Assembly: GCA_039033415.1 (NCBI GenBank)
Contig: JBCCCR010000006.1
Location: 1 to 64,000 of the forward strand
Length of the DNA stretch: 64,000 nucleotides
DNA from: Pseudomonadota bacterium
GTDB taxonomy: Bacteria; Pseudomonadota; Gammaproteobacteria; Xanthomonadales; SZUA-38
Reading direction: 5' to 3'
Below, in pieces: positions 18,101-25,205 of this stretch (positions are counted from its first letter, which is position 1; each line of letters begins with the position of its first letter). Position numbers and translations under genes: made by a program. The notes beneath the pieces are model-generated. The model was not told where the DNA came from. It did not search any database and saw nothing but the letters and a program-made list of their open reading frames with translations.

Positions 18101-19180
18101 GTGAAACCCGACCCGCAGGCATTCCAGGAGTCCGCAGCAAGAGCGCTGCAACGCGTCCCGGCTGACCGGCCGGTCTCGTTCGACTGGCTGGAGCAGCATG
18201 GGCTTCTCGGCATGGCGTGCGCGTGGGCTAACGAATTGGATCTGCCGACGGACCTTCGCGAAGACCTCCAGGCTTGGCGCAGCGCCTATGCCGCCCAGTG
18301 GCTGAGCTGGCAGCAGTGCTGGCCAGAGGCGCTGGCCGCCCTGGAGGCGCCGCTCGTGCTTAAGGGCGCGGCGCTAAATACCTGGCTCTACCCGGATCCG
18401 ACCCTGCGACCGGTGGGCGACCTGGACATTCTCATCAACTCAGCTGATCGCGAGGCGGCGTGCGACGCCCTGCTCGCCCAGGGCTACCACCCCGAGCTTG
18501 CGGTGGACGGAGACCTGGTGATGACCCAGCAGCGATTTACGCTGGACAACCATCACGGCACCACGTGCCATCTGGATCTTCACTGGCAGAGCAGCAATCG
18601 GTCGGAGCTTGCCGCAGCGCTTTCTTACGAGGCGCTCATCAATCTGAGTGAAGAAGCTTCCCCTGGCCTGAGGGTTCTCACGCCGGCGGCCGCCTGGCTG
18701 CATGCCGCCGCGCACCTGCTGGGTCACCACGCGGATCGACCCGCGATGAAGTGGCTGCTCGACCTGCACCTGATCTGGGAGCTCTTGTCCCCCTCCCAGC
18801 GGTCTGACCTCGTCGAACTGGCAACGAGACTTGGCTTAGCGCCAATCGCCAGCGCGACGCTCGAGCTTTGCTCGGATACGCTAGGCACCCGTTTCTCCGA
18901 GACCGCGCGACACCGCCTGCTGGCCGGCGCACGGCAGCGAACCCGCCACTACGTGTCCGGCCGCTCAACCCTGCTGCAGGACCTGCGCGCACTGCCCCGC
19001 TTCCGCCCCCGCCTACGATATCTTCGGCAGCTGGTTTTTCCGTCGCGCCGCTTCATGGACGCCAGGGGCTTTGGCGGCCACCCGCTCGGCTATCTGCGTC
19101 GGCTGGCCGGAGGCTTGGCGAAGGCGCTGAACCGCGCTCTCGACCGGGGGCGGGCGGACAGCAGGGATCCGAGATGGTAA
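18101..19180 (+). CDS. Nucleotidyltransferase-family protein of lasso-peptide locus
   Basis: A 359-residue protein. [20 protein letters not shown] followed by VGDLDILI is the signature of the NTP_transf_5 family (KG...YP...R..GD-x-D-I-L), with the two Asp as likely metal ligands. TCHLDLHW and the [20 protein letters not shown] region give further polar, metal-type residues. These proteins accompany some lasso-peptide clusters with HprK-like kinases and may tailor the peptide by nucleotidyl or related transfer, but the reaction here is unknown. It starts at GTG 18101 with a weak ribosome site, and its end overlaps the cyclase start by 7 nt. Confidence 0.75.
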   Translation: MKPDPQAFQESAARALQRVPADRPVSFDWLEQHGLLGMACAWANELDLPTDLREDLQAWRSAYAAQWLSWQQCWPEALAALEAPLVLKGAALNTWLYPDPTLRPVGDLDILINSADREAACDALLAQGYHPELAVDGDLVMTQQRFTLDNHHGTTCHLDLHWQSSNRSELAAALSYEALINLSEEASPGLRVLTPAAAWLHAAAHLLGHHADRPAMKWLLDLHLIWELLSPSQRSDLVELATRLGLAPIASATLELCSDTLGTRFSETARHRLLAGARQRTRHYVSGRSTLLQDLRALPRFRPRLRYLRQLVFPSRRFMDARGFGGHPLGYLRRLAGGLAKALNRALDRGRADSRDPRW

Positions 19181-20961
19181 GCGGCGCGCTGCTCGCGAAA
19201 ATCCATCGTGACCCTGAGCCCAGGAGAAACGACCCAGCAGCGCAGCGGGCCTTCGATGAGCGCCTGGCGCGAGCCCGACTCCGGCTCGATCAGCCTCAGA
19301 AATGTTTCGCGTGGCAGGGCCTCCGTGTCGGCGCACTGGGGCATCCCCTGCGACCGGAAGCGAAGCATGATAACGAAGACTTCGAGCCGCTGATCGAGCT
19401 CGACAGTCGCCACGTCGGGCTGGTGTGGGGGCAGCTCGATCCCGACGGGCCGACGACCCGGGAGGCGCTAGAGCTGTTGGCAGCGCGCGGCCCGCAGGTC
19501 GCCGAATGGTTCAGCGGCAGCTATGTCATGATGCTGATCGATCGGGTCGAGGGGACGCTGCGGCTACTGCGAGATCCGCTGGGGACCCGCGGGGCGTTTA
19601 TTGCGGAAACCGAGGACGCCCGCTGGGTGGCCACCGACGAGCGCATGCTGTGGCCGGATCAACCGCAGCCGGAGCCTGCCTACCTCGCAAGCGTCTTCGC
19701 CGCCGAACCGCCGCCACCGTCACTGTCGCCCATTGCCGGCGTGAGTTCGCTGCCGCCGGGTCACTGGCTGCAGCTTACGCCCGACACGAATCCAACGCCG
19801 CAACGCTATTGGCGCTTTCACTACGACCCGACGGTGCGGCGGCTCAGCGCCGCCGACCAGCGAGAAGGACTGCTGGAAAACCTGCGCAGCGCGGTGGCAG
19901 CCACCCGGTCTGACGGTGATGCCGTCGCCATCAGCGGCGGACTGGATAGCCCGGCGGCGGCAGCTCTGAGTGACCTGCGCCAAGCCCTGACCTATCGGAT
20001 CGAGCGCTGGCCGGAATGTGGGGAACATAACCTGGCGAAGCGGGTTTGCGATGACCTAGGGCTGGCGCTGACCGAAATCGATTGTGACGATGCTGAGCCG
20101 CTCGGCGACGCTTTTGAGAAGACGCCGACCCTCGCCTGCGGTCCAGAGCTGGATGCGTACCAGGCTTTGCGCTGGCGGCTGGCGGTGAGGGCGCGTCAGC
20201 AGGGTCACCGGGGCGTGCTGACCGGCGACTTTGCCGACCAGCTTTACCTGGGGTATCCGTATGCGCTTCGGGACAGCTTTTTTCGCCAGCCGCTGGCGTC
20301 TCTGGGCACGCTGGCCAAACGCTTGCGGGCAACGCCAGCCTTCTGGCGGGACCCAACGGTGCGCCGGCTGGGTCCGCTCAACGGCATTTCCCGCGGCCGG
20401 CGAAGCCCCGTTCGCCCCTGGCTGACGGACCATAGCCGCTCCCTGTTGACAACCGCCGGGCGCGACCACCCGATTTACGGACCGATCACCCAGATCGATC
20501 GCGTGGAAGGCTGCCTCAACAGCAGCACCGCCCGCGCCGCACACCTGGGGTACCTGCAGGGGCTGGCCTGGGGCGTGGAGTATCGGTTTCCTTACCGGCA
20601 GTGGAAGCTGGTGCAGTTTTTCCTCAGCCTGCCGGCCCACTGCTGGCTCGATCCACACACCGGCGCCACCAAACCGGTCACGCGCCAGGCGATGCGGGGA
20701 CGCCTGCCTGCTGCCGTGACGGAGCGGTTGGCCAAGACCAGCCTCGAACCGATGTTTCGCCAGGCGGTCCTCAAAGACCATTGGGACAAGGTGCAGGAGG
20801 CGCTGAGCCTCGCCGAACATTGGCAGCCTTATATAGACCCCGCGTGGCTCGAGGAGCGTCAGCAGAAAAACGACTGGAGCGGGTTCAGCCTCTACGTGCT
20901 GTGGTGCTGCGTCAGTGCAGCAAGATGGCTACAGAATTTCACCGGAAGACACAGAGGCTGA
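19174..20961 (+). CDS. Lasso peptide cyclase (asparagine synthetase homologue, C protein)
   Basis: A 595-residue asparagine-synthetase-like protein. Residue 2 is Val, not Cys, so the glutaminase activity of true AsnB is lost, as in lasso cyclases. SGGLDS (about 254-259) is the intact PP-loop that adenylates a carboxylate. In lasso biosynthesis the C protein activates the Asp/Glu side chain of the core and closes the macrolactam with the core N-terminus. ATG 19174 has GGGA six nt upstream and overlaps the preceding stop. The identity is supported by the adjoining precursor, kinase, B2 and B1 genes. Confidence 0.88.
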   Translation: MVSGALLAKIHRDPEPRRNDPAAQRAFDERLARARLRLDQPQKCFAWQGLRVGALGHPLRPEAKHDNEDFEPLIELDSRHVGLVWGQLDPDGPTTREALELLAARGPQVAEWFSGSYVMMLIDRVEGTLRLLRDPLGTRGAFIAETEDARWVATDERMLWPDQPQPEPAYLASVFAAEPPPPSLSPIAGVSSLPPGHWLQLTPDTNPTPQRYWRFHYDPTVRRLSAADQREGLLENLRSAVAATRSDGDAVAISGGLDSPAAAALSDLRQALTYRIERWPECGEHNLAKRVCDDLGLALTEIDCDDAEPLGDAFEKTPTLACGPELDAYQALRWRLAVRARQQGHRGVLTGDFADQLYLGYPYALRDSFFRQPLASLGTLAKRLRATPAFWRDPTVRRLGPLNGISRGRRSPVRPWLTDHSRSLLTTAGRDHPIYGPITQIDRVEGCLNSSTARAAHLGYLQGLAWGVEYRFPYRQWKLVQFFLSLPAHCWLDPHTGATKPVTRQAMRGRLPAAVTERLAKTSLEPMFRQAVLKDHWDKVQEALSLAEHWQPYIDPAWLEERQQKNDWSGFSLYVLWCCVSAARWLQNFTGRHRG

Positions 20962-20997
20962 ATTGACTTCGGTAGGGTCAGCCGCTACAAACGAGTC

Positions 20998-21153
20998 ATG
21001 AAATCCCGAGAACCCGAGCGCAAGCCGGCGGCCAAGACGCGAAAACCCTACCGCCGGCCCGAGCTGATCCCCCGCGGCGACGTCCGCGACGTCACCCTCG
21101 GTCCAACGCCCGGCGTTGGCGAAAGCGGCAATCCGGGGACGCTGCGTCCCTGA
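20998..21153 (+). CDS. Lasso peptide precursor (A peptide)
   Basis: A 51-residue ORF in the 200-bp gap between cyclase and kinase. Residues 18-27, YRRPELIPRG, match the YxxPxLxxxG leader motif recognised by PqqD-like B1 proteins. Thr33 is at the -2 position before the predicted cut after Leu34. The predicted core is residues 35-51, GPTPGVGESGNPGTLRP: Gly1 and Glu8 can form an 8-residue macrolactam, leaving a 9-residue tail. The cyclase stop is 36 nt upstream and the kinase starts 5 nt downstream. The only in-frame start after the upstream stop is ATG 20998; its ribosome site is weak. The cleavage site and ring are inferred from family rules. Confidence 0.88.
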   Translation: MKSREPERKPAAKTRKPYRRPELIPRGDVRDVTLGPTPGVGESGNPGTLRP

Positions 21154-21158
21154 GCGGC

Positions 21159-22121
21159 ATGGCCGCACGAACCGGGATCGACACACCCATATTCATCGGC
21201 GGTCGCACGTCAGGTTCCGCGCTACCCGACCATCATTACCGCATCGCCGGCCTCGATCTGGCGATTGACCAACCGCTGCCCCATTTCAAGCCTTTTCCTT
21301 TACCGACTGTCGAGTCAGGGTCGGCACGGTTGAGCGTCAGAACTCACGATGGTGCCGACGAGACACAGCGGTCACCGGCGGCCTGGCAACGATCATCCCG
21401 CGGACTGATCGGCCGACGAGAGCGTGACGTTACGATTAGTGGAGCTTCTGCCGCCCTGACGTTAGCGATCGAAGACCTCGGCAACTTTCGAATCGAGCTC
21501 CCCGACCAGCTGTGGTACCCAGCGGGCCTGTCCGCTGAGGCGTTGACCGAAGCGCTTTGCGGCCCCCTGCTCCCGCTGGTGCTCAGCCATCACGATACCT
21601 ACTGTTTGCACGCAGCGGCATTTCGCCACCGCAGCGGCCTCACGCTGCTGCTGGGTTCCAGCGGCGCGGGAAAAACGACCCTGAGCCGGGCGCTCGCCGA
21701 AGCCGGCGCTGGACTCTGGGCTGACGACACCGTAGCGGTGCGCTGTGGCGGCGCTTCCGCGATCTGCCCGGGTCACTACCCACAGCCCAAGTGGCCCCGC
21801 TGGCGAGCGACACTCACGGAGCCGGAGTGTGTGATCACGCACCTGGTGTTCCTGCAGCCCTATAAAACGGGAGACGTTGCGCCCGGCGATGGGTCAGAGC
21901 AAGTCACGGTGACCCCGCTCACGCCGGCTGAGGCCACGTTAGGCGCGGTCGAACACACGCTGACCGGCCGGCTCTTTTCGCCGGAAGGCCTGCGGCGCCA
22001 CCTGCAATTTGCTGCGGCGCTGTCGAAGCGAACCACCGCGTGTCGCCTGAGCTACCCCCAAGAGCCCGCCGCGCTTCCGTCGATGGTGGATTGCCTGAAG
22101 GCCGTAACCCCGTGGCGCTGA
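21159..22121 (+). CDS. HprK-like serine kinase of lasso-peptide locus
   Basis: A 320-residue protein with an HPr-kinase catalytic core. GSSGAGKT (about 166-173) is Walker A; LWADDTVAVRCGG follows with the acidic pair seen in HprK enzymes, and DTYCLHAAAFRHRSG precedes it. In the paeninodin type of cluster such kinases phosphorylate the C-terminal Ser of the lasso precursor. Here the core ends in Pro, so the target would have to be Thr3, Ser9 or Thr14, or another substrate. It starts 5 nt after the precursor stop and its stop overlaps the B2 start. An EPS-associated HprK-related role is an alternative. Confidence 0.82.
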   Translation: MAARTGIDTPIFIGGRTSGSALPDHHYRIAGLDLAIDQPLPHFKPFPLPTVESGSARLSVRTHDGADETQRSPAAWQRSSRGLIGRRERDVTISGASAALTLAIEDLGNFRIELPDQLWYPAGLSAEALTEALCGPLLPLVLSHHDTYCLHAAAFRHRSGLTLLLGSSGAGKTTLSRALAEAGAGLWADDTVAVRCGGASAICPGHYPQPKWPRWRATLTEPECVITHLVFLQPYKTGDVAPGDGSEQVTVTPLTPAEATLGAVEHTLTGRLFSPEGLRRHLQFAAALSKRTTACRLSYPQEPAALPSMVDCLKAVTPWR

Positions 22122-22495
22122 TCAGCCGCATCCGAGCCGCTTGGCTGGTTTCGCGGGCCGCATTCCGCCTGCGCCGGCGCGGATTCCAGACCGCAGCTGC
22201 CGAGTTGCTGGGTCCACCGCCCGGGAGGCTTAAGCGCGCCTGGGGAAGCGACTTGTCGCCGCTAGAGGCTTTTGAACGAACCGCCTTTTTGCCCTGGTCC
22301 ACCTGCCTCAGCCGCTGCGTGGCAGCCGCTTCGCTCCTGCGCCAACGCGGCTACCCGGCCCAGCTTCGGATCGGTACCCAGGTACAGCCGGCATTCTCGG
22401 CCCACGCGTGGATTACGCTTCATGACCGGAGCTGGTCGGAGGGTGATCATCACCCGCTTCAGGGTGCGGGCACCCGGGACTTGTCGCCGCCATGA
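22112..22495 (+). CDS. Lasso peptide leader peptidase (B2 protein)
   Basis: A 127-residue transglutaminase-fold protease. Cys65 in PWSTCLSRCVAAASLLRQRG, His98 in FSAHAWITLHD and Asp105 form the expected Cys-His-Asp triad. In lasso biosynthesis B2 removes the leader, using B1 to bind it. The start is GTG 22112: it overlaps the kinase stop by 10 nt and the protein begins MALISRIRAAW, a normal family N-terminus. An upstream in-frame ATG exists only inside the kinase gene. The downstream PqqD gene overlaps by 4 nt. Confidence 0.86.
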   Translation: MALISRIRAAWLVSRAAFRLRRRGFQTAAAELLGPPPGRLKRAWGSDLSPLEAFERTAFLPWSTCLSRCVAAASLLRQRGYPAQLRIGTQVQPAFSAHAWITLHDRSWSEGDHHPLQGAGTRDLSPP

Positions 22496-22776
22496 CCAGC
22501 AGCGGGTATGTCCTGCCGGATCACGTGATGTGTCAGCGTACGGGTGACGCGATGGTGCTTCTCGATACCCAAAAGGGGCAGTACTTCGAGCTGAACGACA
22601 CCGCCTGCGCGGCGTTTCTGAACTTGCTGGAAGGGAAGACTCTGACGGGAGCCGCCGAACGCCTGGTGGAGGAGTTTGACGTCACCGAAGCTCAGGCCCT
22701 GAAGGACGTGGAGACGCTGCTGGAGGATTTGCTGACCAGCGGCCTGGTGTGCCAGGCCGCCGATCAGGCTGAGTAG
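22492..22776 (+). CDS. PqqD-like RiPP recognition element (lasso B1 protein)
   Basis: A 94-residue PqqD-family protein: MVLLDTQKGQYFELNDTACA is the beta-sheet edge that binds leader peptides, and the C-terminal helices (AAERLVEEFDVTEAQALKDV) form the winged-helix face. As B1 it should bind YRRPELIPRG of the precursor and deliver it to B2 and the cyclase. It starts ATG 22492, overlapping the B2 stop (ATGA). It is the last gene of the locus; no exporter or isopeptidase follows. Confidence 0.9.
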   Translation: MTSSGYVLPDHVMCQRTGDAMVLLDTQKGQYFELNDTACAAFLNLLEGKTLTGAAERLVEEFDVTEAQALKDVETLLEDLLTSGLVCQAADQAE

Positions 22777-22789
22777 TAGCTTCAGTGCT

Positions 22790-22812
22790 GACCCCGGCCG
22801 TCGGCCGGAGTC
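22790..22812. terminator. Hairpin between convergent lasso locus and FKBP gene
   Basis: GACCCCGGCC-GTC-GGCCGGAGTC forms a 10-bp stem with one mismatch and a 3-nt loop, lying between the PqqD stop and the FKBP stop. It has no T-run, so it is not a canonical intrinsic terminator, but its place between converging genes suggests a transcription end or RNA 3' stabiliser for either strand. Confidence 0.4.
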
Positions 22813-22822
22813 AGGACGGCGG

Positions 22823-23527
22823 TCAGCCCTCGATACCGAGAAGCTCCACCTTAAAGACTAGCGTTGAGTTGGGGCCGATCTTGCCCTGGTTTCGTCCGCC
22901 GTAGGCCAGATCTGAGGGAATGCAGAATCGATACTCGCTACCCACCGGCATCAGCTGAAGCCCTTCGGTCCAGCCGGAAATCACTCGATTGAGCGGGAAC
23001 ACAGCCGGCTCGCCGCGGCTGTAGGAGCTGTCGAATTCGGTCCCGTCGATCAGCGTGCCCTGGTAGTGCACCCGCACCGTGTCCGTCGCCTTCGGGCGGG
23101 GGCCGTCGCCGGCGCGCACCACCTCGTACTGCAGTCCCGATGGGGTCACCTGAACACCATCGCGCTGCGCGTTCTCATCCAGGAAGGCTTTGCCGATCTT
23201 CAGATTGTTTTCTGCAGCGTTGGCAAGCTCGAGCCGCTTACGGTCCATCTCTTCGGACTGCAGACGCGTCAGCGTCGCGGCAGCCGCGTCAGACTGGGCT
23301 GTGGAGAGCTGGCTGTCCTTGTCCGCCATCGCGTCCATTGCGCCGGCGGAGAAAGCAGACGGATCCAGGTTCTTGATGCCCATCTCCTGCATACGCACGC
23401 CGATGTCATAGCCCATTTTGTAGCTGAGCTCCGCATCTTCGCCCTGGATATCCTGGGCGACAGCGTTGACGGCCACCAAGGCCGCTGACGCGCAAACGGC
23501 GTGAAAGAGGGTTTTACGTGCGTTCAT
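22823..23527 (-). CDS. FKBP-type peptidyl-prolyl isomerase, exported (FkpA/Mip-like)
   Basis: A 234-residue protein with an N-terminal signal peptide (TLFHAVCASAALVAVNAVAQ), a helical dimerisation domain (about 25-120, starting at ELSYKMGYDIGVRMQEMGIK), and a C-terminal FKBP domain. The last has VRVHYQGTLIDGTEFDSSY and the substrate segment YRFCIPSDLAYGG. It catalyses proline isomerisation and assists folding of periplasmic or outer-membrane proteins. ATG 23527 is preferred: GGAG lies 6 nt upstream, and an earlier in-frame ATG would spoil the signal peptide. It converges on the lasso locus. Confidence 0.9.
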   Translation of the reverse strand: MNARKTLFHAVCASAALVAVNAVAQDIQGEDAELSYKMGYDIGVRMQEMGIKNLDPSAFSAGAMDAMADKDSQLSTAQSDAAAATLTRLQSEEMDRKRLELANAAENNLKIGKAFLDENAQRDGVQVTPSGLQYEVVRAGDGPRPKATDTVRVHYQGTLIDGTEFDSSYSRGEPAVFPLNRVISGWTEGLQLMPVGSEYRFCIPSDLAYGGRNQGKIGPNSTLVFKVELLGIEG

Positions 23528-23640
23528 AGTGGCTCCATCTGCCAAAAAAGGGGTGCATTGTGCCTTAGAGCGCGCATTTGTAAAAACGTTGCATCGGCCG
23601 GACCGTGACTCCTGGCACCCTGTCTCAAGGGCTCAATGGG

Positions 23641-23660
23641 TGTTATAGTTCACTACAACA
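23641..23660. promoter_or_regulatory. Inverted repeat overlapping -10 of the GntR/ABC operon, likely operator
   Basis: TGTTATAG and CTACAACA are inverted half-sites (7 of 8 matching) with a 4-bp TTCA spacer. The repeat includes TATAGT, a good -10 box, about 40 bp upstream of the first gene of the operon. A regulator bound here would block RNA polymerase. The GntR/YtrA-type regulator encoded second in the operon is the natural candidate, giving autoregulation. The -35 is not evident. Confidence 0.55.
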
Positions 23661-23685
23661 CTAAACCGGCAAAGGCAGCCAACGC

Positions 23686-23922
23686 ATGAGCAAGACCGTT
23701 TTCACGCGACCAGGTGTATTGATCGCAGCCGTATTGGGGGCACAGACGTTAGCCCTGGGCATCATGCTGAGCGCCGCCTATCTCATGTCGTCGCTGGGCG
23801 AAAGCGACCAGGTCGTCGACGTCTTTACCAGTGAGTGCATTTCCACCGCCGCCGTCAACGCGCCGGTGGACGGCAAGAAGAGCCGCCGACTGCTGGATCT
23901 GTCTGTGGGCTGGTTGCGCTAA
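23686..23922 (+). CDS. Small hypothetical single-pass membrane protein
   Basis: A 78-residue ORF beginning 23 bp after the palindromic promoter. Residues 10-37 (GVLIAAVLGAQTLALGIMLS and on) form one hydrophobic helix; the C-terminal half is polar with a single Cys (ECISTAAVN). Nothing in it identifies a family. It is the first gene before the GntR regulator and ABC transporter and so may be an accessory subunit or target of that transporter. The ribosome site is weak. It may be real because it keeps a coherent helix and lies in the leader of a clear operon. Confidence 0.5.
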   Translation: MSKTVFTRPGVLIAAVLGAQTLALGIMLSAAYLMSSLGESDQVVDVFTSECISTAAVNAPVDGKKSRRLLDLSVGWLR

Positions 23923-23944
23923 CGCACCAAACGACCCAACCCTG

Positions 23945-24364
23945 ATGCGCCGCCACTGGAACGACAGCCAGCCTATCTACGTGCAGTTGCGCGATCACGC
24001 CATCGCAATGATTCTCGATGGCGTGCTCGGCGACGGCGACCCGCTGCCGTCCGTCCGCACCGTCGCAGCAGACTTTCAACTCAACCCGATCACCGTTTCA
24101 AAAGCGTACCAGAGCCTGGTTGACGACGCGCTGGTGGAGCGCCGCCGCGGTCTGGGAATGTTCGTACGTACGGGCGCCAGGGAGCGCCTGCTGGTGGCAG
24201 AACGGGAGAAATTTGTGGAAAAGGAGTGGCCCGGCGTCCTGGCAAAAATTCAGCGCCTGGGACTCAGCGCAGACCAGCTGATGGCCGGGGGGACCGGTCA
24301 TCAGACGGGCAACGGAGACAACGGAGAATCATCAAAAGGGGAAGCGGATGTCAGCGATCGTTAA
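23945..24364 (+). CDS. GntR-family regulator, YtrA subgroup
   Basis: A 139-residue regulator. The N-terminal winged helix covers about residues 5-75: PIYVQLRDHAIAMILDGVLG, DPLPSVRTVAADFQLNPITV and VERRRGLGMFV. The short C-terminus with no large effector domain marks the YtrA subgroup, which usually controls adjoining ABC transporter genes. I use ATG 23945 because the HTH begins immediately after it; the frame extends upstream but into the previous gene. It overlaps the ATPase gene by 17 nt. It likely binds the inverted repeat at 23641-23660. Confidence 0.88.
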   Translation: MRRHWNDSQPIYVQLRDHAIAMILDGVLGDGDPLPSVRTVAADFQLNPITVSKAYQSLVDDALVERRRGLGMFVRTGARERLLVAEREKFVEKEWPGVLAKIQRLGLSADQLMAGGTGHQTGNGDNGESSKGEADVSDR

Positions 24365-25205
24365 CGCGAACGGGCTGCGAAAGAAATACAAGTCGTCGGT
24401 AGCGCTGGACAACGTCAGTTTTCAGATCGAGCCAGGCCGCATCGTTGGCCTGATCGGTCCCAACGGCGCTGGCAAGACCACCGCCCTCAAGGCCATGCTC
24501 GGCCTGACCAGCTTCGACGGCGAGCTGTCGATCCTCGGAATGGATCCGATGAAGCAGCGCCACGAACTGATGGATCAGGTGTGTTTTATTGCCGACGTTG
24601 CGGTCCTGCCCCGGTGGCTGAAGGTGCATCAGGCGGTGGACTTTGTCGAAGGCGTTCACCCGCGCTTTTCGCGGGAGCGGGCGCTCGGCTTTTTGTCGAA
24701 AACCAAGATCAAGCCCGAGTCCAGGGTCAAAGAGCTGTCGAAAGGCATGATCGCCCAGCTGCATCTGGCCCTGGTGATGTCCATCGATGCCAAGCTGCTG
24801 GTGTTGGATGAACCCACCCTCGGCCTCGATATCATCTATCGGAAAGAGTTTTACTCCAACCTGCTGAACGACTACTTCGACGAAGAACGCACGATCATCA
24901 TCACCACCCACCAGGTGGAGGAAGTGGAGCACATCCTCACTGATCTGATGTTCATCAAAGACGGCAAGATCATCATCGACGCCAGCATGGAGGACATCGC
25001 TGAGCGCTTTGTCGAGGTGATGGTGGCGCCGGAGTCAGCGGACGAAGCCCGGGCACTGAAGCCGATCCACGAACGCTCCGTGTTTGGCAAATTCGTCTTT
25101 CTCTATGACAACGCAGACCAGCTGGCGCTTGCTGAGCTGGGAGAACTGCACAACCCGAGCATCGCGGACCTGTTTGTCGCCACCATGAAGGACGAAGCCG
25201 CATGA
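24348..25205 (+). CDS. ABC transporter ATP-binding protein (YtrB-like)
   Basis: A 285-residue ATPase. GPNGAGKT (about 37-44) is Walker A and LLVLDEPTLGLD is Walker B, with the switch His in TTHQVEE. The signature is LSKGM rather than LSGGQ, a known variation in this subfamily. It pairs with the ABC-2 permease that follows (ATGA overlap). Such GntR/ATPase/permease units often respond to envelope stress or peptide antibiotics, but no substrate can be named. Confidence 0.9.
   Translation: MSAIVNANGLRKKYKSSVALDNVSFQIEPGRIVGLIGPNGAGKTTALKAMLGLTSFDGELSILGMDPMKQRHELMDQVCFIADVAVLPRWLKVHQAVDFVEGVHPRFSRERALGFLSKTKIKPESRVKELSKGMIAQLHLALVMSIDAKLLVLDEPTLGLDIIYRKEFYSNLLNDYFDEERTIIITTHQVEEVEHILTDLMFIKDGKIIIDASMEDIAERFVEVMVAPESADEARALKPIHERSVFGKFVFLYDNADQLALAELGELHNPSIADLFVATMKDEAA

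Noticed and set aside
21044-21055. GGCGGTAGGGTT on the minus strand, within the lasso precursor gene
   Set aside because: Antisense to the gene and simply reflects Tyr-Arg-Arg codons of the leader motif; no gene is read in that direction.
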